The notes beneath the pieces are model-generated. The model worked only from the letters and a program-made list of their open reading frames with translations. It made no database searches and was not told the DNA's origin. Below, one piece after another: positions 15,560 to 24,506 of a DNA stretch of 39,518 bases (position 1 is the stretch's first letter; each line of letters starts with the position of its first letter). Location: assembly GCA_023701205.1 (NCBI GenBank), contig JAMPXJ010000035.1, forward strand, positions 1 to 39,518, given 5' to 3'. The position numbers and the translations under genes are program-made. This DNA comes from Oligoflexia bacterium. GTDB taxonomy: Bacteria > Bdellovibrionota > UBA1018.

Positions 15560-16418
15560 GCCTTCTCCGGAACGGCAGGGTCAGGACCGGGCGATCGACA
15601 CCGGCCAGTACCTTGCGGAGGATTCCGGCGTTCTCGTAGTTCCCGTACCAGGGGATCGCGAGCAGGTCGGCGGCGAGCTTCCGTGACCAGTTCAGGATTT
15701 CTTCGGCGGGCTCGCCGAGCGCGACCTGAAGTTCGATATCCAGCTCCGGCGGGATGCGCGCGAGCTCCCGCAGACGTTCGGTGAATTCCTGCTTCCACGC
15801 GGGGAACTCGTGCTGGGGCTGGTCCATGTAGCGCGGGAACGGCAGGGCCGCGTGCTCCGCTGAGAGCGACTCGGCCGAGTAGCGCGGCACGTGCAGCACC
15901 AGGAGGCGTGCCTGGTTTTGCGTGGCCAGCGCGATGGCGGGACCGATCGCCGTTGCCGTCTCCTCGGTGCTGTCCTGGGGGAGCAGGATCCGGGTGGGGC
16001 GCCAGCTTTTTTCCCAGGCGGGGTCTGGCGGAACGAGCAGGACCGGGCAGATCGCGTTGCGAAGGATCTGCTCTGACATCGCGCTGAGCCCCCCCGCTGG
16101 GCGTGGCTCCTCGGGCAGAAAGGACGAGATCACGATCATTGACTGAGGACTTTCGGTCGCCTTTTCAGGAACGCCGCGGCTCGCCGGTCCGGGGACCTGC
16201 TCGAGGATCGCGCCCTCGAGCTCCTCGCTCGCGAGCCGCAGACGCTGTCTCAAGGCGCGCGGACTTTCTGCGGGCCCGGGGTGTTCAGGCGCGGAGTGCA
16301 GGAGGTGGAGCGAGCCTCCGGCCAGCTGAGCGATCGTGCGTGCCAGCGGAATGGCTTTGCGCGAGCGCTCGCTTTCATCGATGGGAACGAGAATCTTCTT
16401 GAGGGCATTCTGCGGCAT
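15546..16418 (-). CDS. Universal stress protein with two Usp domains
   Basis: The 290-residue protein contains two UspA folds. The first opens with KKILVPIDESERSRKAIPLA, where the Asp after VPI is typical of nucleotide-binding Usps. The second opens with TRILLPQDSTEETATAIG near residue 143. The glycine-rich ATP loop (G-x2-G-x9-G-S/T) is only partly conserved in each domain. It is the last gene of a minus-strand group Usp - HAD-GH65 - Usp; the upstream stop is 12 bp from this start. Usps with two domains often occur in dormancy and low-oxygen regulons. Confidence 0.85.
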   Translation of the reverse strand: MPQNALKKILVPIDESERSRKAIPLARTIAQLAGGSLHLLHSAPEHPGPAESPRALRQRLRLASEELEGAILEQVPGPASRGVPEKATESPQSMIVISSFLPEEPRPAGGLSAMSEQILRNAICPVLLVPPDPAWEKSWRPTRILLPQDSTEETATAIGPAIALATQNQARLLVLHVPRYSAESLSAEHAALPFPRYMDQPQHEFPAWKQEFTERLRELARIPPELDIELQVALGEPAEEILNWSRKLAADLLAIPWYGNYENAGILRKVLAGVDRPVLTLPFRRRLTRK

Positions 16419-16430
16419 GAGCGGCTCCTG

Positions 16431-19400
16431 TCAGGACGCGATCCGGGCGCGTTCGGGTTGAAGGCTCCATTTCCGGGATTCGCCCGGGGGAATCTCGATC
16501 GGTGGCGCGCCTCCGACTTGGACAGGCACCTTGAGCCAGCCGAAAGCGATGACCTCGAGCTCCTCGGGCGTGAGGTGGACGGCGAGGGTCTGTCCCCGCC
16601 ACGCCAGATGGAAGCGCAGGCCCTGCCAGTGCGCCGGCAGCCGGGGCGAAAATGCGATTCCCTGCTCCCGAAGCTCGAGACCGGCGAAGCCGAAGAGCAC
16701 GGCCTGCCAGAGCCCGCCCTGGGCCGCCGCGTGGATCCCCCCGGAGGCGTTGCCCATGGTGTTGAACAGGTCGATCTCCGAGGCCATCTTGAAGTAGCGC
16801 TGGGCCGCTTCCATCCGTCCCAGGCGCGCCGCCATGAGCGCGTGGATCGCGGGGCTCAGCGAGCTGCCGTGCAAGGTCCGCGCGTCGTAGTAATCGAAGC
16901 TCCGGCGCTTCTCCTCCTCGGAAAACCGGTCGCCGAGCAGGTGCATCAGCATCACCACGTCGGCCTGCTTGATGAGCTGGGTTTTGCCGAGCCGCTCCAG
17001 ATCGAGGAAGATGCGGAAATCCGCGCCCCCCGGCTGGCTCTCGGCGGCCGCCGTGAGGTTCTCCAGGTCGAAGTAACCGCGGAACTGCTCGATCACCCCA
17101 TCGTTCCGGCGGTTGCGAGCGAGTTTCTCGCCCACTTCCGCCCACTGCAGGAATTCGGCGGGCTCCAGGGAGATCTTCTCCGCGGCCGCCCGGGCGCTTT
17201 CAGGCGCGCGCTTCTCGGCCCAGGCGTACGCGTCCATCGCGCGACGGATGTTCCAGCGCGCGAGCTCGTTGGTATAAGTATTGTCGGTCACGTTCTCGTG
17301 GTACTCGTCGGGGCCGATCGTGGCTTCGATGTGATAGGCTCCGTCCCCGCCGATCCGCGACCGGCTCGCCCAGAAACGGGCGGTCTCGAGCAGGATCTCC
17401 AGTCCCGGCCCGGCGAGAAAGGTGTCATCGCCCGTGGCGAGCCAGTACTGCCAGACGGCGTATGCGACGTCACCCGAGATGTGGTGCTCCTGCTCGCCCG
17501 TGAGTACGCGGATGAGCTCGCCGGTGGGGGCCTGGATGACCGAAGGCGTGGTTTCGAGCCCGGTATCGGTGGATTCCCAAGCGTAAAGCGCGCCCCGGTA
17601 TCCGCGCCGTTTCGCGTTCTCGCGGGCGCCTGGCAGCGTATGAAAGCGGTACATGAGCAGGCTGCGGGCGATGTCCGGCGCGGTCAGCGTGAAGAACGGC
17701 AGCATGAAGATCTCCGTGTCCCAGAACACGTGACCCAGGTAGGCATTGCCCGTGAGCGCCCTCGCTCCGATGGAGACCCGCTCGTCCTCGGGATTGGCCG
17801 CGCTGAGCAGGTGGTAACAGGCGAATCGAAGCGCGCGCTGCGCCTGGGGATCGCCGTCGATCTCCACGTTGCTGACGCGCCAGCGGCGTTTCCACTCGTC
17901 CAGGTGGGAATGAACCGCGTGCTCCGTGCCCTCATGCCGCAGGCGCTTGAGGTGCTCGGCCGCGGCGTGAGCCGGTTTGGGGGTCTCGCGGCTGGTATAG
18001 ACCGAGACGAGTCGATCCACCCGATACGCACGGCCTAGCTCCACGTCGAGCTCCCAGTATTCGGCGACCCGGTCATGGACGCGGCTCGCGCTGGGATAAA
18101 GGACGGTTCCGTCCTCGCGTACCAGGCGGCAGGTCGAGGCGAACGCGATCCTCGCCCCGCCTTTGTAGGAGTATGTGACCATGATGGGGTCGCCCGGCTT
18201 CCGATCGGGATCATGGCCGACGAGGGTCCGCACGGGATAGGGGTTCGGAAACATCCGGTGCTGCGAAGGATGCAGGTCTATCTCCGCCTCGATGCGGAGC
18301 TTCCCTGAATAGTTTTCCGCGCGAAGCCAGACGGATTGAAGCAGCAGGTGCCGGTCCTTGAGCGAGGCGAGCCGGAACCCCTTGAGGCTGGTGACGCGGT
18401 TCCGGTCGTCGCGGTGACGAAATTCCCGCCAGAATAGTCCTTGTCGGAAGTCCAGGGTGCGTTCGTGGTCAGTGAGCGTCCCGCCGGGAATTCCGGATTC
18501 CTCCTCGCCGAGCAGCTCCATCCGCAAGCGCACCCAGTCAGGGGCCGCTACGAGAGCGGGAACCGCGTTTTCCGCGGCCGGGAGGTCGAAGACCCCGGCC
18601 ACGACCGTGCCGGGACCGAGCGCCGACGCGTGCTCGAAGAGCGTGCCGCGCGTTCCGACATAACCATTCGAAACGGCAAGCAGGGACTCCGTCTCGAGCT
18701 CCCGGGCGGGCTGATAGCCGGTCGTACTGACGAGCCAGGAGGGGTCCAGATGAGGGGACTCCGGAAGCGGAGGCGTCGCGCCCTGCTCCAGCCGGGAGGC
18801 CAGATCATTGAGAATTCGCAGGAAGCGTTCGGGGCCGCCGCCGAAATGCGCGACTCCCGCGGGAACGCCGCCCGGCTCTTTTCCCACCGAGATGAAGAGC
18901 GCCTCTTTGAGCTCCGGTGTTTGCATCAGCGAATCGCTGCCGGGAAATCCGGCGATGGGGCCGAACTCGTCACCCGCCACCAATACCTCGATGGGGTCGA
19001 TCCCGAACTCCCAGGCGAGGCGGCGCAGGATCCAGTTCATCGCGTCCGACTTGTCCGTCAGGCCGACCTCGATGTGCTTGACGTCCGTGGTCAGGCGGGG
19101 ATCGTTTAGCCCTTTCTCCAGGGCAATTCGGCGGGTGAGCTCGAAGGCGCCCTTGAGGCCATCGGTCAGTCCCGCACGCGCCAGGCGTGTTTCCACCGCT
19201 TCGAGAAGTCGCCCGATCTCCGATTTCGGCGGATCTGCCCATTCTGCGACCGGAATGAGGTCGATCTTGCGGCGGTTGAGCCGGTCATGGACGATGCCGA
19301 TCTCCAGGCCGGAACGTTCGCCGATCAGGCGCTTCACCTCCAGGGCGGTATCGTCGAGCAGCTTCTCTTCGAGGGCCGTGGCCTGGCGCGACCACAGCAG

Positions 19401-19685
19401 CCGGGAGTCGCCCTCTTGTGAGTAGCCGTAGACCTCGGAACCGCGGTTGGTCGCGAGATAGAGGCGATGGCGAAGATGCGCCGGAATCGCGGACGCGAAC
19501 TGCCGATCGAGATGTCCGCGATGCGTGCCCGTCACGACGACCGTCAGGACCCCGAGGGTGAGCAGGCGCTCGATGGCCTGCCGCGCCTCGGTGGCGTCCG
19601 CATGGCGATTCATGACGGCGGTGCCATCCCAGTCAAAGGCGATCATGGAGAAATTGCGGGAGTGGAGCGGATTCTGGCCGGTCAT
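16431..19685 (-). CDS. HAD phosphatase-glycoside hydrolase family 65 fusion (disaccharide phosphorylase-like)
   Basis: The 1084-residue protein has an N-terminal HAD domain of about 300 residues, with FDWDGTAV at about 18-25, a VVVTGTHRG motif and VLVAGDEFG near 258, similar to trehalose-phosphatase/Cof-type HADs. A complete GH65 phosphorylase follows. GH65 signs are FWDTEIFMLPFF, the general-acid Glu in IGPDEYHENV and the phosphate-binding HGSSLSPAIHALMAARLG. GH65 enzymes reversibly phosphorolyse alpha-glucosides such as trehalose, maltose or kojibiose; the acceptor cannot be fixed here. The domain order matches OtsB1 of Mycobacterium tuberculosis as I recall it. The start could also be the Met at residue 14; neither start has a good ribosome binding site. 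Confidence 0.88.
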   Translation of the reverse strand: MTGQNPLHSRNFSMIAFDWDGTAVMNRHADATEARQAIERLLTLGVLTVVVTGTHRGHLDRQFASAIPAHLRHRLYLATNRGSEVYGYSQEGDSRLLWSRQATALEEKLLDDTALEVKRLIGERSGLEIGIVHDRLNRRKIDLIPVAEWADPPKSEIGRLLEAVETRLARAGLTDGLKGAFELTRRIALEKGLNDPRLTTDVKHIEVGLTDKSDAMNWILRRLAWEFGIDPIEVLVAGDEFGPIAGFPGSDSLMQTPELKEALFISVGKEPGGVPAGVAHFGGGPERFLRILNDLASRLEQGATPPLPESPHLDPSWLVSTTGYQPARELETESLLAVSNGYVGTRGTLFEHASALGPGTVVAGVFDLPAAENAVPALVAAPDWVRLRMELLGEEESGIPGGTLTDHERTLDFRQGLFWREFRHRDDRNRVTSLKGFRLASLKDRHLLLQSVWLRAENYSGKLRIEAEIDLHPSQHRMFPNPYPVRTLVGHDPDRKPGDPIMVTYSYKGGARIAFASTCRLVREDGTVLYPSASRVHDRVAEYWELDVELGRAYRVDRLVSVYTSRETPKPAHAAAEHLKRLRHEGTEHAVHSHLDEWKRRWRVSNVEIDGDPQAQRALRFACYHLLSAANPEDERVSIGARALTGNAYLGHVFWDTEIFMLPFFTLTAPDIARSLLMYRFHTLPGARENAKRRGYRGALYAWESTDTGLETTPSVIQAPTGELIRVLTGEQEHHISGDVAYAVWQYWLATGDDTFLAGPGLEILLETARFWASRSRIGGDGAYHIEATIGPDEYHENVTDNTYTNELARWNIRRAMDAYAWAEKRAPESARAAAEKISLEPAEFLQWAEVGEKLARNRRNDGVIEQFRGYFDLENLTAAAESQPGGADFRIFLDLERLGKTQLIKQADVVMLMHLLGDRFSEEEKRRSFDYYDARTLHGSSLSPAIHALMAARLGRMEAAQRYFKMASEIDLFNTMGNASGGIHAAAQGGLWQAVLFGFAGLELREQGIAFSPRLPAHWQGLRFHLAWRGQTLAVHLTPEELEVIAFGWLKVPVQVGGAPPIEIPPGESRKWSLQPERARIAS

Positions 19686-19726
19686 GCGGGTTTTTCTGCA
19701 ATGGAGAAGCCAGACCGGGCGCTTGT

Positions 19727-20704
19727 TCAGGCTGCGCGGGCAAGCGGGCTTTTTCGGACGGATGGCCGGGCGCGCCGGGCGAAGGCCAGGCGGGAGCGCA
19801 GCGTCCAGACGGGCACCGGAGAGAGCCGTACCACCTGCCGCGACACGCTTCCCATGAGGGCGCTAGCGAGGCGACCACTCTCGGTCTCGAGCGCGATGAG
19901 GCCGACCTTGCGGGCTTTTGCCTCGTGCAGGATCGCCTCGGGAATGTGCTCGGAATCCAGGCAGAGAACGGTTTGAGTGGGAATGCCCTGTTTTTCAGCG
20001 CGTCCTGCCAGAACCTGGAGCTTGCGCTCGGATTCCTCCCGGATCGCGGAAACCGGAAGCGCGCGCGTGGGCAGCATGCCCTGCGGAACGGTGGCGAGCT
20101 CCGACAGCGCGGTCAGGGAGCTGATCCTGGGAATGGCGTGCATCAGCACGAGTTCGGCGCCCAAGCGGCGACAAAGCTCGAGTACTCGGCGGAGCGCCTG
20201 CTGGCTGTAGGGCCCGAAGTCCGTGGCGAAGAGGATGCGTTCGAGCCGGAGGCGCGCCACCCCCGGATTCACGCTGAGTACGGGAACCCGCGAGCGCACC
20301 ATGAGTGCTTCGGTGAAGCTTCCCAGAAAAAACCGGTCCAGCCCGTGACGCGCATGGGTTTCACAAAGGATGGCCCAGGCGCGGCTGCGCTGGGCATAGT
20401 CGGCCAGCTCCTGGGCGCGGAGCTGGGTGGAATTTGAGTCGAGGAAAAGCCCCGCGGGCTTTGAAAATCCTTTAGCGCCGACCCGCTTCAGGAAGCGGGA
20501 GACGCGTTCCTGGACGATCCCGCGCGACGCGGCGACTCCCTCGAGCCAGGCGGTTCCGGAGGGACCGATTCCGGTCAGGCGTCCGTAAACGTAAACAGGC
20601 CGGACCTCGCAGTTGAGCGCTGCCCCGAGCGCGCGCGCGCGTTCGGCGCTTTCGTGCTGGCTTTTGGTGTTATCCGAGAGCGGATCGATGGCCCACAGGA
20701 GCAT
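19727..20704 (-). CDS. Universal stress protein with two Usp domains
   Basis: The 325-residue protein has a divergent first Usp domain (MLLWAIDPLS start, VPVLSVNPG end at about 148) and a clearer second one starting RILFATDFGPYSQQALRRV. The second domain ends with an MGSVSRQVVRLSPVPVW segment that matches the usual G-S-x-x-x-x-V-x-x-x-x-PV Usp C-terminus. It is the first gene of the Usp - HAD-GH65 - Usp group (41-bp gap to the next) and is divergent from the P-type ATPase gene, with about 60 bp between the starts, so the two may share a control region. Confidence 0.85.
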   Translation of the reverse strand: MLLWAIDPLSDNTKSQHESAERARALGAALNCEVRPVYVYGRLTGIGPSGTAWLEGVAASRGIVQERVSRFLKRVGAKGFSKPAGLFLDSNSTQLRAQELADYAQRSRAWAILCETHARHGLDRFFLGSFTEALMVRSRVPVLSVNPGVARLRLERILFATDFGPYSQQALRRVLELCRRLGAELVLMHAIPRISSLTALSELATVPQGMLPTRALPVSAIREESERKLQVLAGRAEKQGIPTQTVLCLDSEHIPEAILHEAKARKVGLIALETESGRLASALMGSVSRQVVRLSPVPVWTLRSRLAFARRARPSVRKSPLARAA

Positions 20705-20766
20705 GCCCGTTGGGGTGCATTACCGATGCCAGCCCGCGCTTTCTCGGGAACTTGCATTGGGGTTGC

Positions 20767-23526
20767 ATGGGCGACCGGATCCAAACGTTGAGTGGCCCGG
20801 AAGCGTTGCAGGCGCTGCAAACGCGATCCACGGGGCTGACGGAAGCCGAGGCGACGGAACGCCTGCGGCATTTCGGGCCGAACGAGATCTCCGGGGTGAA
20901 GCGGTATTCCCGGAGTAGGCGATTCTTCGCGCAATTCTTTCATTTCCTAGCGCTCGTGCTCTGGGTAGCCGCGCTACTGGCATTTTTGGCCGACGCGGCA
21001 TCGCCTGGACAGGGGATGGCGCTCCTGGGTGCGGCGATCATCGGCGTGATTCTCGTGAACGGGCTCTTCTCCTTTTGGCAGGAATACAGGGCCGAGCGGA
21101 TGATCGAGGAGCTCCGGGGAATGCTGCCGGATCGCGTTGCGGTGTTGCGGGCGGGCACGCTTCTGAGCCTTCCGTCGCGGGCCCTCGTTCCGGGGGATCT
21201 GTTGCTGCTGGGCGAAGGCGATCGGGTCCCGGCGGACTGCCGGATCGTGGAGGCCAGGGCTCCGCGCGTGGACGTCTCCGCTCTCACCGGCGAGTCCTTG
21301 GCCGAGTTCAAGAGCGCGGAGCGCGACTCGGGATTGTCGCTCGAGCGTGCCATGAATATCCTGCTCGCCGGCTCGGTCGTGCTTTCCGGACATTGCAGGG
21401 CGGTCGTCTTTGCCACCGGGATGCGAACCCGCTTCGGCGGGATTGCCGCGCTTACGGGTTCCGTTCACGCGCGGATGGCGCCCCTGCAGGCCGAAATTCG
21501 GCGACTGAGTCGCTTTCTGGCCGGAATGGCCTGCATTCTCGGCGCGGCTTTTTTCTTGATGGGATGGGCACTGGGATTGCCCTTGATGGAGAGCGCGCTC
21601 TTCGGGGTGGGGATCATCGTCGCGAATGTCCCGGAAGGGTTGCTCCCGACAGTCAGCGTCGCGCTTGCGATGGGCGCGCGGCGGATGATGCAGCGGCAGG
21701 CCTGGGTTCGTCATCTGCCGGCGGTACAGACGCTGGGCTCGGCAACGGTAATCTGCACGGACAAGACGGGAACGCTGACCCAGAACCGCATGCGCGTGCG
21801 TCGAATCTACTTGCCGCGAACACCCGGATTCCTGGAACCCGGGGAACTTCCTTCAAATAGCCCGATCCGCGAAATCGCGGCTCATTGCGAGAGCACGCGG
21901 CAGGGGCGTGGCGATCCCATGGAGCAAGCGTTGCTGCGGTTTGCGGCGAGCGGCACGCTCGGGGAGCGCATCGAGGAGATCCCTTTTGACACCGATCGGA
22001 AGAGACTCACGACGGTCTATCTTCGCAAAGCGGGCGCAACGCTTTACGTCAAGGGAGCGCTGAGCGCGGTTCTTCCTCTTTGCAGGCTGTCGCCGGAAAA
22101 CGGGGTGCGGGAGAAGCACGCTCTCCTGGAAGCGGAAGCAGCGCTCGCCCGCGATGGGATGCGGGTCCTGGCGTTTGCGCTGCGTAAATTCCCCGCAGAA
22201 TATACAGGAGGATACCTGGAGCGGGATCTCACGTTCGAAGGACTGGTGGCGCTCGAGGATCCGATCCGGCCGGGGGTCCCGGCGGCGGTCGCGAAGTGCC
22301 GGGAAGCAGGAATTCGCGTGATCATGCTGACAGGCGATCATCCGGGAACGGCGCTCGCGGTAGCGCGCCAATGCGGGCTGGCCGGCGAGAACGGGGTGCG
22401 GATCATCACGGGAGATGCCCTCGTCGCGATGACCGGCGCGGAGCTCAAGCTCGCGCTCGGAGCGGAACCGATTCTCTTCGCCCGGGTGGCCAGCGAGCAG
22501 AAGCTTCGCATCGTCGAGGCCTTGCAGGAGCGGGGGGAAATCGTCGCCGTAACCGGTGACGGGGTCAACGACGCGCCCGCGCTCAGGCGGGCCGACATCG
22601 GCGTCGCGATGGGGCGGAGCGGGACCGACGTCGCGCGCGAAGCTTCGGATATGATTTTGCTGGACGATCGATTCGAGACCATCGTGAGCGCGATCGAAGA
22701 GGGGCGTTCGGTGTTCTTGAATATCCGCAAGTTTCTGAGTTATATCCTGGCTTCGAACGTTCCCGAGCTGGTTCCTTATCTGGCGTTCGCCTTTTTCAGG
22801 CTGCCGCTCGCCCTCAGCGTGATCCAGATCCTGGCAATCGATCTGGGCACGGATATCGTTCCGGCACTGGGTCTGGGGGCGGAGCCGCCTGAGCCACACG
22901 TGATGCGTCAACCTCCGGCGCGATTCCGCGGGAGCCTGCTTGATCGCGGAGTTTTCCTCCGCTCCTATCTTTTCCTGGGGTTGCTCGAGGCGCTGGGCGC
23001 GATGACCGTTTTCCTTCTTTTTCTCGCTGATTCGGGCTGGTCGTGGGGTACCGCGCTTCCGAGGGAGTCGGACACTTATCGCGCCGCGACCGGCGCGTGC
23101 TTCGGAACGATCGTGATCATGCAGATCGCGAACGTGTTCGTCTGTCGCAGCGAGCGGGAAACACTGCCGCCGTGGAGATTTCGCCCTACTGGGCTAATCC
23201 TGGCGGGAATCGCGCTGGAGCTGCTGGCGGTGGTTCTGGTGGTCTATTCTCCCGCTGGGAACGCCGTCTTCGGCACTGCGGCCGTTCCGGCGCGTTACTG
23301 GTCCTACGCCGGAGCTTTTGCGCTGCTCCTGGTGGCGCTTGATGCCGCACTAAAGAGATTTCGGAGCGGCGGCATGATCCGTGCTTCCCACGATCTCCAT
23401 GTCGAAAATGATCCTCGAAATGCCGCCAGTCGCCCGATGTTCGGTAACGAAGTGCACCTACAACGTCGAGCAGAAATGCCACGCCAAGGCCATCACCGTC
23501 GGAGACTCCCGGAATCCCGGCTGTGA
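20767..23526 (+). CDS. P-type cation-transporting ATPase resembling Na,K-ATPase (P2C-like)
   Basis: The 919-residue protein (from the ATG at 20767) has all P-type ATPase motifs: the actuator loop ALTGES, the phosphorylated Asp in CTDKTGTLTQN, nucleotide-binding VKGA, MLTGDHPGTA and the hinge TGDGVNDAPAL. Transmembrane segment 4 carries VANVPEGLLPTVSVAL, and the segment 5-6 region reads SNVPELVPYL then ILAIDLGTDIVPALGL, the pattern of Na,K- and H,K-ATPase alpha subunits. The likely role is Na+ or H+ export or K+ exchange. The last 40 or so residues run through the start of the downstream DUF1540 gene in another frame and do not look like family sequence. An upstream TTG at 20710 is possible. 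It is divergent from a Usp gene. Confidence 0.9.
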   Translation: MGDRIQTLSGPEALQALQTRSTGLTEAEATERLRHFGPNEISGVKRYSRSRRFFAQFFHFLALVLWVAALLAFLADAASPGQGMALLGAAIIGVILVNGLFSFWQEYRAERMIEELRGMLPDRVAVLRAGTLLSLPSRALVPGDLLLLGEGDRVPADCRIVEARAPRVDVSALTGESLAEFKSAERDSGLSLERAMNILLAGSVVLSGHCRAVVFATGMRTRFGGIAALTGSVHARMAPLQAEIRRLSRFLAGMACILGAAFFLMGWALGLPLMESALFGVGIIVANVPEGLLPTVSVALAMGARRMMQRQAWVRHLPAVQTLGSATVICTDKTGTLTQNRMRVRRIYLPRTPGFLEPGELPSNSPIREIAAHCESTRQGRGDPMEQALLRFAASGTLGERIEEIPFDTDRKRLTTVYLRKAGATLYVKGALSAVLPLCRLSPENGVREKHALLEAEAALARDGMRVLAFALRKFPAEYTGGYLERDLTFEGLVALEDPIRPGVPAAVAKCREAGIRVIMLTGDHPGTALAVARQCGLAGENGVRIITGDALVAMTGAELKLALGAEPILFARVASEQKLRIVEALQERGEIVAVTGDGVNDAPALRRADIGVAMGRSGTDVAREASDMILLDDRFETIVSAIEEGRSVFLNIRKFLSYILASNVPELVPYLAFAFFRLPLALSVIQILAIDLGTDIVPALGLGAEPPEPHVMRQPPARFRGSLLDRGVFLRSYLFLGLLEALGAMTVFLLFLADSGWSWGTALPRESDTYRAATGACFGTIVIMQIANVFVCRSERETLPPWRFRPTGLILAGIALELLAVVLVVYSPAGNAVFGTAAVPARYWSYAGAFALLLVALDAALKRFRSGGMIRASHDLHVENDPRNAASRPMFGNEVHLQRRAEMPRQGHHRRRLPESRL

Positions 23527-23707
23527 CACCTATTTCAGCGCGGGCGCGCATAGCAAAAGCGTGCAGAATAATGCGGGCGTGGGTGCCTGCAAGGTGTCGA
23601 TCTGCCGCTATAACGATGACTTCGAGTGCGTCGCGCGCTCCATCGAGGTCGGGATCGCCCCCGATAACGCGGTGAAGTGCCTGAGCTTCAGCTCACGTAC
23701 GCCCTGA
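23399..23707 (+). CDS. DUF1540 domain protein (two Cys-rich repeats)
   Basis: The 102-residue protein carries two copies of the short Cys-rich DUF1540 module: CSVTKCTYNVEQKCHAKAIT ending in CDTYF, then CKVSICRYNDDFECVARSIE ending in CLSF. The four Cys of each module suggest metal binding, but the function is unknown. The first 128 nt of the gene lie inside the end of the P-type ATPase frame. The start could also be the Met three residues later or six residues earlier; no clear ribosome binding site decides. Its stop overlaps the convergent TrmO gene by 15 nt. Confidence 0.8.
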   Translation: MSKMILEMPPVARCSVTKCTYNVEQKCHAKAITVGDSRNPGCDTYFSAGAHSKSVQNNAGVGACKVSICRYNDDFECVARSIEVGIAPDNAVKCLSFSSRTP

Positions 23708-24478
23708 GTCGAGGCGGAGCACCCAGAAGCTTCCCTGACGGATTTCCCATTTGACGTCGAGATCCAGCAGAAGGAAGCCGTAGCGCCGTCCCTGCGCCTC
23801 GGCCGAGGCGGGCGGGAAGCGACACTTCTGGAACGCGGGGCGGGGATCGAGTCCCAGCATCTCGACGATGAGCGCGCGCAGCCGCGTCTCGCCATCAGGC
23901 CCCAGGTCCCCGCGTGCGGCGCGCGTTCTGAGGTCCTCCTCCGCATCGGGCGAGAACCCGACCGGCGTCCGCTCGATGGGTTCATCCGCCCAGCCGGAAC
24001 GGGCCTCGGGGATGGCGTCGGCGTATGGGATGTAAGGCTTGATATCGAGGACGGGCGTACCGTCCAGGATATCCACTCCCTGTACGTCGAGCTCCGGTCC
24101 TCCCGGCGCGTCGGGCCGGCAGGCGACGAGCGCGACCGCGCTCAGGCCGATGGGGTTGGGCCGATGCGGGGAGCGCGAAGCCAGCACGCCCACCTTGCGG
24201 GCCCCTCCGAGACGGGGCGGCCGGATGCTGGGTTTCCACTTGCGGCTGCCATGCTCATGGAACACGAAAACGATCCAGAGATGACTGAATCCTTCGATCC
24301 CGCGGATGGCCGTCTTGAGATCCGGATCATCCTTGAGCTTGACGGTGCCCAGCGCTCCACTCACCAGTCCCGGTTGGCGAGGGATGCCGAATTTCTCCTG
24401 AAAGCAGCTTCGAACCACTCCGATCGCTTCGAACTCGAAGTGCGCCGCGCCGCCCGTTTTTTTTCCGGTACCGCTCAT
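23693..24478 (-). CDS. trmO: TrmO/TsaA-family tRNA N6-threonylcarbamoyladenosine methyltransferase-like protein
   Basis: The 261-residue protein has the TrmO (YaeB/VirR) beta-barrel domain. It opens with EAIGVVRSCFQEKFGIPRQPGL, followed by the GIEGFSHLWIVFVFH motif, the SPHRPNPIGLS segment that binds SAM, and DGTPVLDIKPYIPYAD. A C-terminal domain of about 80 residues follows, as in the E. coli protein. TrmO methylates t6A37 of tRNA-Thr. The ATG at 24478 was chosen because the domain begins about 10 residues later; the open frame extends upstream into the end of ileS. It lies 28 bp after the ileS stop, so the two genes, both tRNA-related, are likely cotranscribed. Confidence 0.9.
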   Translation of the reverse strand: MSGTGKKTGGAAHFEFEAIGVVRSCFQEKFGIPRQPGLVSGALGTVKLKDDPDLKTAIRGIEGFSHLWIVFVFHEHGSRKWKPSIRPPRLGGARKVGVLASRSPHRPNPIGLSAVALVACRPDAPGGPELDVQGVDILDGTPVLDIKPYIPYADAIPEARSGWADEPIERTPVGFSPDAEEDLRTRAARGDLGPDGETRLRALIVEMLGLDPRPAFQKCRFPPASAEAQGRRYGFLLLDLDVKWEIRQGSFWVLRLDSGRT

Positions 24479-24506
24479 CCGGGTCACTTCTGTCGCTTTT
24501 CCGCGA

